Assembly (NCBI RefSeq): GCF_934372025.1
Contig: NZ_CAKROJ010000025.1
Location: forward strand, 1 to 32,573
Source of the DNA: an uncultured Blautia sp.
Lineage (GTDB): Bacteria; Bacillota; Clostridia; Lachnospirales; Lachnospiraceae
Direction of reading: 5' to 3'
Length of the DNA: 32,573 bases
Shown: positions 7,348 through 14,713 of the stretch, piece after piece
How the letters are laid out: each line of letters starts with the position of its first letter
Numbering within the stretch: the first letter of the stretch is position 1
Program-made: the position numbers and the translations under genes
Notes under the pieces: generated by a model
The model's database searches: none
The model's input: the letters and a program-made list of their open reading frames with translations, nothing else
What the model was told of the DNA's origin: nothing

Positions 7348-8196
7348 CAACATTCTTCAATATTCAATTTTTATTTACCTCTTTGTTCTTTCAAAACTAT
7401 TCGGCTTGTTTATTGATTGAAATCCTCTGATACCTCTTATAGTATACTTCATTCAATCTTCTATATTCAGTTTTTATATTATTATATATTCTTCTATTGT
7501 GTCTTAATTCGGTAACCTTTTTAATTTCCTGCTCACAAATGGTATGATTTTTATCATACGCTTCATTTAGAAAGTTTATAGAGTTGAAATTATAATTTAC
7601 GGATTATAATTTCATTCTGAAATAACTCTGAATGTCTTTTCCTTCAGACTAGAGCAACTTCAAACTTAACTTCTTAAATTTCAAATTGTTTTCTTCTGGA
7701 ATAAGATTTCTGTTATTTCTGAATTAATATCTTTTGTGAGAAGATATTCTTCTGATGTAAAGCTTTGATTCATATGATTGACATCTTATGGATCGCATTT
7801 TTTGAAAATGTTTCTTTACACATATTCAAAAGTCCTTATATCAGGTTCGTGACAGTTATTCAATATGAGTAATCAATTCTATATACCTGTAATACTTTTA
7901 TAAAGATTATCCTTTCTCTGAAAGTCCTGTTCACCAGGTAATATATTTTATATTTTCTTCCGAATGTATTCCGATAATCTGATTTAAATAATGGATAATT
8001 TATGTATCAGGTCTTTCTTGCAGGAAACTTGATTTCTGTCACTTCTCATATTGAAGATAAATGACTACTTTCCCAACGGTATCACCTTTACCTTTCTTAT
8101 AATTTCATCCCTTTCATGTAACATTTATATATGCTATGAATTGAATGATTTTTTAATTTAGTTTGTTGATTTTGTTTTTTCTTGTTTTCTTTTGAT
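7292..8196 (-). ncRNA. Candidate large structured noncoding RNA, about 0.9 kb
   Basis: No open frame of 60 codons or more exists on either strand between 7219 and 8605, yet a near-consensus promoter (8203-8231) points into this region. In minus-strand RNA I can pair: an 8-bp outer helix (8139-8146 with 7362-7369) and, nested inside it, a 7-bp helix (8078-8084 with 7428-7434); crossed helices 8045-8055/7859-7869 (11 bp) and 8036-8042/7849-7855 (7 bp); a CCTG/CAGG stem (7926-7938); an 8-bp stem (7726-7748) whose loop matches 7532-7539; a 15-position stem with two G-U pairs and one mismatch (7655-7688); a two-part stem (7626-7654); an 11-bp stem (7585-7614); a 7-bp stem with an AAAA loop (7542-7559). 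The first 50 nt or so are A-rich and unpaired. Size and style recall OLE, GOLLD and ROOL RNAs; I recognise no class-defining motif. Both ends are inferred. Confidence 0.65.
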
Positions 8197-8202
8197 GAGA
8201 TT

Positions 8203-8231
8203 ATAATACCACCGACCATTCGATTTGTCAA
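8203..8231 (-). promoter_or_regulatory. Strong sigma-A promoter of the noncoding RNA
   Basis: TTGACA (8226-8231), a 17-bp spacer and TATTAT (8203-8208) on the minus strand, predicting a start near 8196. About 50 bp upstream (8232-8280) is almost pure A/T with A-tracts on the minus strand, like an UP element of stable-RNA promoters. 8281-8390 is AT-rich or pyrimidine-rich, and I see nothing further in it. Confidence 0.75.
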
Positions 8232-8390
8232 CACATTTTTATATATTTCTTTTAATTTTCTTTTATATTTTTAAATGTCTTGCATTTATATTATATATTT
8301 CATCTATTATATATAATTTTCTGATAATTCATCCTTTTCTCCCACTTCAATCCCCTTCCCCATACCAGCCACCCTATCCTCCTCCATATC

Positions 8391-8595
8391 AATAAACAGA
8401 CAGGAGGAATCACATACTGAGACTACAAATACTCACGAGCACTGCGTCATGTGATACATGCTTAGCTTCTGCCACCAAGCTCGCTGTCTGAGCGCAAGCG
8501 AGTTCGAGCGACTGGCAGATCATAAGCGCATGTATCACATAGCAGGCGCAATGGTATTTGCAGTCCTGTATGCGACTCCTCCTGTCGTCTTTATT
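8391..8595 (-). repeat. Long imperfect palindrome (about 200 bp) downstream of the hydratase gene
   Basis: The two arms of about 90 nt pair along most of their length: GACAGGAGGA (from 8399) with TCCTCCTGTC (8577-8586), a 13-bp perfect block 8449-8461 with 8528-8540, TGCCA/TGGCA near the tip, and a GCTCG/CGAGC tip stem. Where arm bases differ in the outer part, minus-strand RNA forms G-U pairs (GTCGCATAC with GTATGTGAT, GACTGC with GTAGTC) while plus-strand RNA would have A-C mismatches. It begins about 10-20 bp after the hydratase stop. It may be a structured 3' UTR, an unusual terminator or a MITE-like repeat. No clear target-site duplication was seen. Confidence 0.7.
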
Positions 8596-8605
8596 ATCTT
8601 AAATA

Positions 8606-10864
8606 CTATCTTCTATTGTAATTGATCAGACATCCTTTGAGAATGATCTCACGCTCATCATCTGTCAGTTCTCCAAGAGTTACCTGGAATTCTTTCATTC
8701 CATCTTCTTTTACAACATATCCTGTAATGCTGTCTGCTTTCTCAGCAACTGCTTTACGGATCTGTGGGAAGAACAGGTAATCTCCATTCGCAAATGGAAG
8801 CTCTCCCTCCTCGATAAGGAATGGAAGCATACCCCAGTTGATCAGGTTGGAACGATAACGTTTGGTAGCATACTCGTTTGCGATATTTGCCCATCCGCCA
8901 AGAACCTTCTGACAGGAAGCAGCCTGCTCACGAGCAGAACCATCACCTGGTTTCACAGCAAAAATCGTACTTCCGATACCAACGTTTTCTTTGCTCACAT
9001 CAGCAAACTGAGCTTTAACAGCATCCATAACCGGTTTCAGTTCCGGAACTGCATCTACCGGACATTCTCCTGCTTCAATTGCCTTCTGAGCCTTCTGGAT
9101 TTCTTTCGCACGTCCTACATACTCAGGATCTCTTCTGGAAAGAGTGAACTCAGCCAGTCCAAGCGGATTAGAACGGAAGGAGGAAGTCTCTCCTGACGGA
9201 ATCAGCTCGTCTGTTGTAGTAACCGGATCATGAATCTCAGATACAACCTTAAGCACCAGATTATCCGCCAGAGCAGGCATCTCCGGCCAGTCTTTGATGT
9301 TTGGTCCAAACTGGATCTCTACGCTCGGATCAGCCACTCCCTTGCTGTCAAAAATACGATTATCATAGATAGTTTTATCAAAGAAATACTTCTGATGTCT
9401 GTAGCTTCCGGTAAATTCTTCTGCTGAAGTCAGGAAACCTTTGTTAGCTGCTGTAGCTGCGATTGATCTTGCATCCATAAGTGCAACAGAAGAAATCTGC
9501 CCGTTCTGGACCTTGGAACCTTCACGGTTCGGGAAGTTTCTGGTTGTATGACGGATACTGAATGCATTGTTGGCAGGTGTATCTCCGGCACCAAAGCATG
9601 GTCCGCAGAATGCAGTTTTAACAACAGCACCTGTCTCAAGCAGGTCTGCAAGGACACCGTTTCTTGCAAGTTCCATATAAATTGGAGTACTTGCCGGATA
9701 TACGCTCAGTGTAAATGCATCTGCACCGATGCTTGCTCCGCGAAGGATATCAGCTGCTGCACAGATATTTTCAAATCCACCACCGGCACAGCCTGCGATG
9801 ATTCCCTGGTCAACATACAGCTGTCCATCGATCACTTTGTCTTTCAGTGAGTACGGAACTTTGCCATCCAGACTGATCTGCGCCTTTTTCTCTACATCAT
9901 CCAGAATGTCGTAGAGATTTGCTTTGAGTTCATCAATTGTATATGTGTTGCTTGGATGAAATGGCATTGCGATCATAGGCTTGATCTCACTCAGATCTAC
10001 TTCTACACATCCATCATAATAAGCTACCTTGCCTGGTTTAAGTTCTTTGTAGTCTTCTTTTCTGCCATGGATCTCATAGAACTCTTCGATTGTCTCATCT
10101 GTCTGCCAGATAGAAGAAAGACAGGTTGTCTCAGTTGTCATAACATCAACACCGATACGGAAATCTGCGCTTAATCCTGCTACACCAGGTCCTACAAACT
10201 CCATAACCTTATTTTTCACATAACCATTGGCAAATACTTTACCGATGATTGCAAGAGCAACGTCCTGCGGTCCTACGCCCGGTCTTGGCTGTCCTTTGAG
10301 ATAAATAGCAACTACACCTGGCATGTTGATGTCATATGTCTGAGAAAGAAGCTGTTTTACCAGTTCTCCACCACCTTCACCCATCGCCATGGTACCAAGT
10401 GCACCATAACGGGTATGGCTGTCAGATCCAAGAATCATCTTACCGCCGCCTGCAAGCATTTCACGGGCAAACTGATGAATGACTGCCTGATGAGGAGGAA
10501 CATAAACTCCACCATATTTTTTTGCACAGGTAAGTCCGAACATATGATCATCTTCATTGATTGTTCCGCCTACTGCGCAAAGTGAGTTGTGGCAGTTAGT
10601 CAGAACATATGGAATCGGGAATTTTTCAAGTCCTGATGCACGTGCTGTCTGAATAATACCTACAAATGTAATATCATGAGATGTCAGTTTATCAAATTTA
10701 ATCTGCAGTTTCTGCATGTTTCCGGAAGTATTGTGTGCTTCCAGAATTCCATAAGCCATTGTATTTCTGGCTGCTTCTTCTCTGGAGACCGGCTGTGTCA
10801 TATTGTTTTCTTCTACGATGTCGCAGCCATTTACCAGATAAACACCACTATCATAAAGCTTCAT
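8606..10864 (-). CDS. Aconitase-family hydratase (4Fe-4S)
   Basis: 752 aa from the chosen start. The aconitase superfamily interconverts hydroxy-acids and their dehydration products, classically citrate and isocitrate. Visible: VLTNCHNSLCAVGG (about 88-100), GSDSHTRYGALGTMAMGEGGG (146-166), QGIIAGCAGGGFENICAA with the first cluster Cys (about 359), FCGPCFGAGDTPANNAFS with the CxxC pair (420, 423), and a C-terminal swivel domain. The family block GSDSHT is intact. This lineage is usually annotated only as hydratase, so citrate specificity is not certain. The start at 10864 was preferred to an in-frame ATG 15 bp upstream because GGAGGAG (10871-10877) lies 6 nt before it and overlaps the other ATG. 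It is transcribed alone, with the long palindrome behind it. Confidence 0.82.
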   Translation of the reverse strand: MKLYDSGVYLVNGCDIVEENNMTQPVSREEAARNTMAYGILEAHNTSGNMQKLQIKFDKLTSHDITFVGIIQTARASGLEKFPIPYVLTNCHNSLCAVGGTINEDDHMFGLTCAKKYGGVYVPPHQAVIHQFAREMLAGGGKMILGSDSHTRYGALGTMAMGEGGGELVKQLLSQTYDINMPGVVAIYLKGQPRPGVGPQDVALAIIGKVFANGYVKNKVMEFVGPGVAGLSADFRIGVDVMTTETTCLSSIWQTDETIEEFYEIHGRKEDYKELKPGKVAYYDGCVEVDLSEIKPMIAMPFHPSNTYTIDELKANLYDILDDVEKKAQISLDGKVPYSLKDKVIDGQLYVDQGIIAGCAGGGFENICAAADILRGASIGADAFTLSVYPASTPIYMELARNGVLADLLETGAVVKTAFCGPCFGAGDTPANNAFSIRHTTRNFPNREGSKVQNGQISSVALMDARSIAATAANKGFLTSAEEFTGSYRHQKYFFDKTIYDNRIFDSKGVADPSVEIQFGPNIKDWPEMPALADNLVLKVVSEIHDPVTTTDELIPSGETSSFRSNPLGLAEFTLSRRDPEYVGRAKEIQKAQKAIEAGECPVDAVPELKPVMDAVKAQFADVSKENVGIGSTIFAVKPGDGSAREQAASCQKVLGGWANIANEYATKRYRSNLINWGMLPFLIEEGELPFANGDYLFFPQIRKAVAEKADSITGYVVKEDGMKEFQVTLGELTDDEREIILKGCLINYNRR

Positions 10865-10933
10865 AAGTAACTCCTCCATTTCATATAAGAATTACACATC
10901 CATCGCATAGCGATTTATGCCATTATAAACACT

Positions 10934-10962
10934 ATTATACTTTATCTCGCTAAAATCTGCAA
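10934..10962 (-). promoter_or_regulatory. Promoter for the hydratase
   Basis: Perfect TATAAT (10934-10939) with TTGCAG (10957-10962) 17 bp away on the minus strand. It lies in the divergent gap shared with the promoter at 10972-11000. Confidence 0.5.
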
Positions 10963-10971
10963 TCAATTTTC

Positions 10972-11000
10972 TTTACTTTCACTTTAAAATCATCTATACT
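10972..11000 (+). promoter_or_regulatory. Promoter for the 88-aa conserved protein
   Basis: TTTACT (10972-10977), a 17-bp spacer and TATACT (10995-11000). Confidence 0.5.
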
Positions 11001-11066
11001 TGAAATCATTAAAAAATCAGACGTTCCTGCCGCATAAGGCAGTTTTGACAGGGAGGCAGCAATATT

Positions 11067-11333
11067 ATGTTTCGTTTATGGGGAAAAATGTGGAAAGATA
11101 ATCACATGTTAAAAGATCTGGTCATTGAGGATGACTCAGAAGATACAAGAACGCACAAAATTTTTCATGCTTTGCAGGAAATCTGCTATGATTTTGATCT
11201 GGAAAATCCAATCTGGCTGGAAAGTAACATTACTGACTTTAAACGTCATTCAAAAACAAGATTCCGTCAGGACAGTTTCATTGAACACATTGAATTTGAT
11301 TACCTTGAAATTCAGGTCATTGAAGAAGATTAG
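11067..11333 (+). CDS. Small conserved hypothetical protein, 88 aa
   Basis: The protein is not assigned to a family. It is acidic, soluble and likely alpha/beta, with no signal peptide, membrane segment or cysteine pair; one Cys lies in EICYDFD. Charged blocks stand out: LVIEDDSEDTRTHK, NITDFKRHSKTRFRQDSF and a C-terminal EVIxxED-like tail (YLEIQVIEED). GGGAGG stands 11 nt before the ATG, and the gene has its own promoter and a terminator at 11399, so it is very probably expressed. It is divergent from the hydratase; no functional link can be read. Confidence 0.7.
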   Translation: MFRLWGKMWKDNHMLKDLVIEDDSEDTRTHKIFHALQEICYDFDLENPIWLESNITDFKRHSKTRFRQDSFIEHIEFDYLEIQVIEED

Positions 11334-11398
11334 ACAGCGTATCCGATACTCTGTAAAAATGATGACCTGAATATTATGAAGTAATTTTCTGGTATCTG

Positions 11399-11443
11399 AA
11401 AAATCTGCCGAAGTCAGGTCTTCCCTGGCCCCGGCAGATTTTT
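11399..11443. terminator. Bidirectional terminator
   Basis: AAAAATCTGCCG (11399-11410) pairs with CGGCAGATTTTT (11432-11443), with an inner CAGG/CCTG stem. It serves the convergent genes on both sides. Confidence 0.85.
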
Positions 11444-11465
11444 AATTTTACACAGTTCTGCTGTT

Positions 11466-12521
11466 TTATATAATCCATTTATTAACTATCGGAATCTTTT
11501 TCAGGATCATTACTACCACAAGGCTGGTTCCAAAAACCATCATGATAATAATCGGAATCGCAATTCTAGTACTCTCAACCCCCAGCCTGAACAGTATATC
11601 TCTGAAAAATGCATGAATCAGATATATCCCAAAGGTACAGCTTCCAAGATAACAGATAATTTTTTCCTGTTTCTCACTCCACCTGATCTTAGACACATGA
11701 TTTTTAAAAAACAAAAAGAATGAAGTTCCCCAGAAAAATCCGGCTAGTGTATGATTCTCATAAAAGGACTGGACTGGTTTTCCTGTTTTCTGAGATGTGA
11801 TATAACAAAGACCGATTGCTGTCAGAATCAATACCACACCCAACACATAAATCAGATACTCCAGTTTCTTTGAAATCTCATAATGAGACAGATAATGTCC
11901 CAGTACAAAATATCCTACATAACCGGTAACCAGTTCCGGCTGGACTGTATGCAGAATATTCATTACATGCTCTTTCCATGGAAGTGGAAAATAATTCACG
12001 GTATATGGCAGGATCTTAAAGATCAGATACATCAGGATTATATATTCTTCCCACTGTTTTCCTCTGGAACTGTTGACAATTTCCCAGAGCATCGGTGTTA
12101 TGATCAACAATCCAATCAACATAGGTAAATACCAGAGATGAAAATAAGATTTACTGATATAGACCATAAACTTGATCAGAACGGCTTTGCCCCCTTGTGC
12201 AGCTATGCCGGCAGTCCAGATGCGGTAGACGGCATAAAACACCTGCCAGAAAATATAAGCCACACCGATCGGCAAAATATTTCTAATCCATAAGCGTTTA
12301 ATATCCCAGGTTCGCTTCTGATCCAGATACAGGCATCCACTGATCATAACAAAGGATGCAACTGCAAAGCGATTGATTCCATGATAGAAGTTTGAAACTG
12401 CCCATACAGACGAATCCAATGGCACGTTTCGAAAATGCTGCGCACCCGCATGAATCCCGATCACCCCGATACATGCCATGATTCTGAGCAGCTCAATCCA
12501 TATAACTCTTTTCTTATTCAT
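11466..12521 (-). CDS. Membrane O-acyltransferase (Acyl_transf_3 family)
   Basis: 351 aa with about 10 hydrophobic segments. The N-terminus WIELLRIMACIGVIGIHAG carries the family's conserved R and the putative catalytic His, and FFLFFKNH and GIYLIHAFFRDILF are the typical late-helix features. Relatives acylate (often acetylate) exported polysaccharides, peptidoglycan or lipids at the membrane. It lies 62 bp after the membrane-protein gene at 12584, on the same strand, and downstream of the murF/ddl cluster, so a cell-envelope substrate is plausible but unproved. No SGNH domain is fused to it. I saw no strong ribosome site. Confidence 0.8.
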   Translation of the reverse strand: MNKKRVIWIELLRIMACIGVIGIHAGAQHFRNVPLDSSVWAVSNFYHGINRFAVASFVMISGCLYLDQKRTWDIKRLWIRNILPIGVAYIFWQVFYAVYRIWTAGIAAQGGKAVLIKFMVYISKSYFHLWYLPMLIGLLIITPMLWEIVNSSRGKQWEEYIILMYLIFKILPYTVNYFPLPWKEHVMNILHTVQPELVTGYVGYFVLGHYLSHYEISKKLEYLIYVLGVVLILTAIGLCYITSQKTGKPVQSFYENHTLAGFFWGTSFFLFFKNHVSKIRWSEKQEKIICYLGSCTFGIYLIHAFFRDILFRLGVESTRIAIPIIIMMVFGTSLVVVMILKKIPIVNKWII

Positions 12522-12583
12522 ATAATTTGTACTTTTATCAGACAGAATTTCTTCTGTATCAAAAAATTTCTCCTTTGCTGACT

Positions 12584-13207
12584 TTATTCCATAAATTCCC
12601 GAATGATTTCTCGCATAATTTCTTCTTCCTCCGGACTCAGCATCTTGCTGAAATGACTTCCTGTTGCTGCAGTCTGACGTATACTCGCTGCAATTCGTTC
12701 AACCGCCTCTTCTTTAAGTATCGGATCTGCCTTCTGCCGCGATTCTGCCGTTTCATATTTTCGCGCCGTCGGAAGATTTTCTTTGCGTGCGGATCTGACC
12801 TGCAGAATATAATCTGCCAGAGAATTCATAACCAGTTCTTCTTTAAAGCTGAAATCCAATGCCTGTCTGAGCACCAACAGGACAACCGGCACAGCAGCTC
12901 CAATGTACAGATAACTCATGGAAAGTCCTCTGCTGTCACGTATTCTGGATACAAAAAAAAGCGACAACCCGAGACATGCCGTCGATAACAACGATGGAAT
13001 CCAGACCAGAAAATTCATCCGATTCAAAAGTTTATCTCGTGTTTTCCACAGATTCAGCCATTTTTCTCTAAGGTTTGTTGTCGCCTTTGTCTTTCGCAGA
13101 GTCCTTCTGTAAGTAAGATGTACCGCCAGCATTCCTACTGCTCCCGCTGTTCCAAGAACAGTCATCAGATAGAGCAGTATCTGCAGATCCATGATTCGTT
13201 CCAGCAT
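12584..13207 (-). CDS. Unknown membrane protein with cytoplasmic C-terminal tail, 207 aa
   Basis: The protein is not recognised. The start at 13207 was chosen because AAGGAGGG stands 5 nt upstream; an in-frame ATG 90 bp further up has no site. Seen: one N-terminal hydrophobic helix (LLYLMTVLGTAGAVGMLAVH), a basic loop (YRRTLRKTKATT), then two hydrophobic segments (FLVWIPSLLSTACLGLSLFF and YLYIGAAVPVVLLVLR), and a charged helical tail ending LSPEEEEIMREIIREFME. The dyads at 13231-13256 sit in its promoter region. It is followed by the acyltransferase gene and preceded by murF, so a wall- or envelope-stress role is possible. Confidence 0.65.
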   Translation of the reverse strand: MLERIMDLQILLYLMTVLGTAGAVGMLAVHLTYRRTLRKTKATTNLREKWLNLWKTRDKLLNRMNFLVWIPSLLSTACLGLSLFFVSRIRDSRGLSMSYLYIGAAVPVVLLVLRQALDFSFKEELVMNSLADYILQVRSARKENLPTARKYETAESRQKADPILKEEAVERIAASIRQTAATGSHFSKMLSPEEEEIMREIIREFME

Positions 13208-13230
13208 AATTCCCTCCTTAAATATTTTGT

Positions 13231-13256
13231 TTACAGGTAATATTTTACACCTGTAA
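13231..13256 (-). promoter_or_regulatory. Operator-like double dyad (BlaI/CopY type)
   Basis: TTACACCTGTAA (13245-13256) is a dyad containing TACAnnTGTA, the core known for CopY boxes and close to BlaI/MecI operators. A second dyad, TTACAGGTAA (13231-13240), lies 15 bp away centre to centre. A TAAAAT hexamer that could serve as -10 lies inside. It stands about 25-50 bp upstream of the start of the membrane-protein gene. No BlaI or CopY gene is present in the window. Confidence 0.4.
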
Positions 13257-13330
13257 GAAGGGATATGAAACAAAAATCGTTCGTCAAATTCCTGCAAAAA
13301 TCATGCGGATGTTACCTGTGAAGCTACGGA

Positions 13331-14701
13331 TTACATCTCTTCCAGTGCTTTAACGACTTCTTCAAATTTCATGAAATGAGAAGCTTTCACCAGGATCGTA
13401 TCTCCCTTCTGAACATAATCCGTCAGATGTTCCAGAAGAGATTCTCTTGATTTTTCATAATATACTGTAAATTTCGGATCAGCCTTACGTGCTGCTTCTG
13501 CTATGTGATATGCGAGTTCGCCGACACAAACGCAGGCATCAATCCCACAGGAAGCTGCATGTATACCAACTCCTTCGTGAAGAACAACTTCATCCTCACC
13601 AAGCTCTCCCATATCTCCCAGAATCGCTACGCGGCGTCCTTCCCCATCATGAAGAACATCCAGAGATGCTTTCATGGACATCGGATTTGCATTATAACAG
13701 TCATCTACAACCAGAAATTTATCTGTCTCGATCATTTTGAAACGTCCGCGAATTGTTTCCAGACTTTCAATACCTTTTTTGATCTCTTCGATCGTCAGAC
13801 CATAAATGCGTCCCACTGCTGCTGCAGCCAATGCATTATAAACCATATGTATTCCCGGTGTCGGCACAAGCACATCAAAAGCATCTTCACCAAGATGAAT
13901 CCGGCATGCAACGCCCTTAAGCCCTCTGCTTTCAATCTGATCCGCATATACGTCACGCTTATCATCAAGTCCGAAGAACACTGGCTTCACACCATTATAT
14001 TCACTAACCGTTGCCAGTTTATCATCATCACCATTCAGAACAATATGTCCGCTCGGTTTCATTGACTGGAAAATCTCAGTTTTTGCCTTCAAAACACCAT
14101 CTCTGTCTCCCAGATTTTCCAGATGGCAGGTTCCGATGTTAGTGATCACACAGGTATCCGGTTTTGCAATCTTCGTTAAACGAGTCATTTCGCCAAAGTC
14201 ACTGATTCCCATTTCGAGAACTGCAATTTCATCTTCATCACGCAGTCGGAAAACTGTAAGCGGAAGTCCAAGTTCATTGTTAAAATTACCCTGTGTTTTA
14301 AGTGTACGGTATTTTTCCTTCAGGACAGAAGCAATTACTTCCTTTGTACTGGTCTTTCCAACACTTCCTGTGATTCCCACGACCGGAATCTGAAGCTGTT
14401 CCAGATAAAACTCTGCAATATCCTTTACTGCCTGCAGAGAGGACTCAACCTGAATATAAGCAAACTCTGCATCCGGCAGTTCTCTCTCAGAAAGTGTTGC
14501 CAGTGCACCCTTACTCATTACATCCGGAATAAAACGATGTGCATCAACTCTCTCTCCTACGATTGGTATAAACAGACAATCCTTCTCTATTTTTCGGCTG
14601 TCTGTGGTAATTGCAGAAATCTCCTGATCAAGTAAGTCATCCTGTCCATGCCAGATGCCATTACATACTTTTGCAAGATTTCTCAATGTAAGATTTTTCA
14701 T
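13331..14701 (-). CDS. murF: UDP-N-acetylmuramoyl-tripeptide--D-alanyl-D-alanine ligase
   Basis: 456 aa. This cytosolic Mur ligase adds D-Ala-D-Ala to UDP-MurNAc-tripeptide with ATP, the last soluble step of the peptidoglycan precursor. Seen: an N-terminal MurF domain with ITTDSRKIEKDCLFIPIVGE (31-50), the ATP loop GITGSVGKTSTK (109-120), NFNNELGLPLTVFR, the metal/ATP block LEMGISDFGEMTRLTKIAKP, TNIGTCHLENLGDRDG, and DDCYNANPMSMKASLD with the C-terminal Rossmann-like domain. Length and motif order are normal. It starts 12 bp after ddl, which makes its D-Ala-D-Ala substrate, so the two form an operon. Confidence 0.95.
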   Translation of the reverse strand: MKNLTLRNLAKVCNGIWHGQDDLLDQEISAITTDSRKIEKDCLFIPIVGERVDAHRFIPDVMSKGALATLSERELPDAEFAYIQVESSLQAVKDIAEFYLEQLQIPVVGITGSVGKTSTKEVIASVLKEKYRTLKTQGNFNNELGLPLTVFRLRDEDEIAVLEMGISDFGEMTRLTKIAKPDTCVITNIGTCHLENLGDRDGVLKAKTEIFQSMKPSGHIVLNGDDDKLATVSEYNGVKPVFFGLDDKRDVYADQIESRGLKGVACRIHLGEDAFDVLVPTPGIHMVYNALAAAAVGRIYGLTIEEIKKGIESLETIRGRFKMIETDKFLVVDDCYNANPMSMKASLDVLHDGEGRRVAILGDMGELGEDEVVLHEGVGIHAASCGIDACVCVGELAYHIAEAARKADPKFTVYYEKSRESLLEHLTDYVQKGDTILVKASHFMKFEEVVKALEEM

Positions 14702-14713
14702 TTTAATTTCCTC

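Noticed and set aside
7350..8190. Short protein genes in the noncoding stretch
   Set aside because: No frame reaches 60 codons, and I saw no good ribosome site followed by a sensible short frame; hairpins break any coding pattern.
8391..8595. Simple intrinsic terminator for the hydratase
   Set aside because: Far too long, and no T run directly follows the palindrome on the minus strand; it is described as a repeat or structured 3' UTR instead.
11067..11370. Alternative 81-codon frame inside 11125-11370 (+)
   Set aside because: It is a shadow of the 88-aa gene, which has the ribosome site and promoter.
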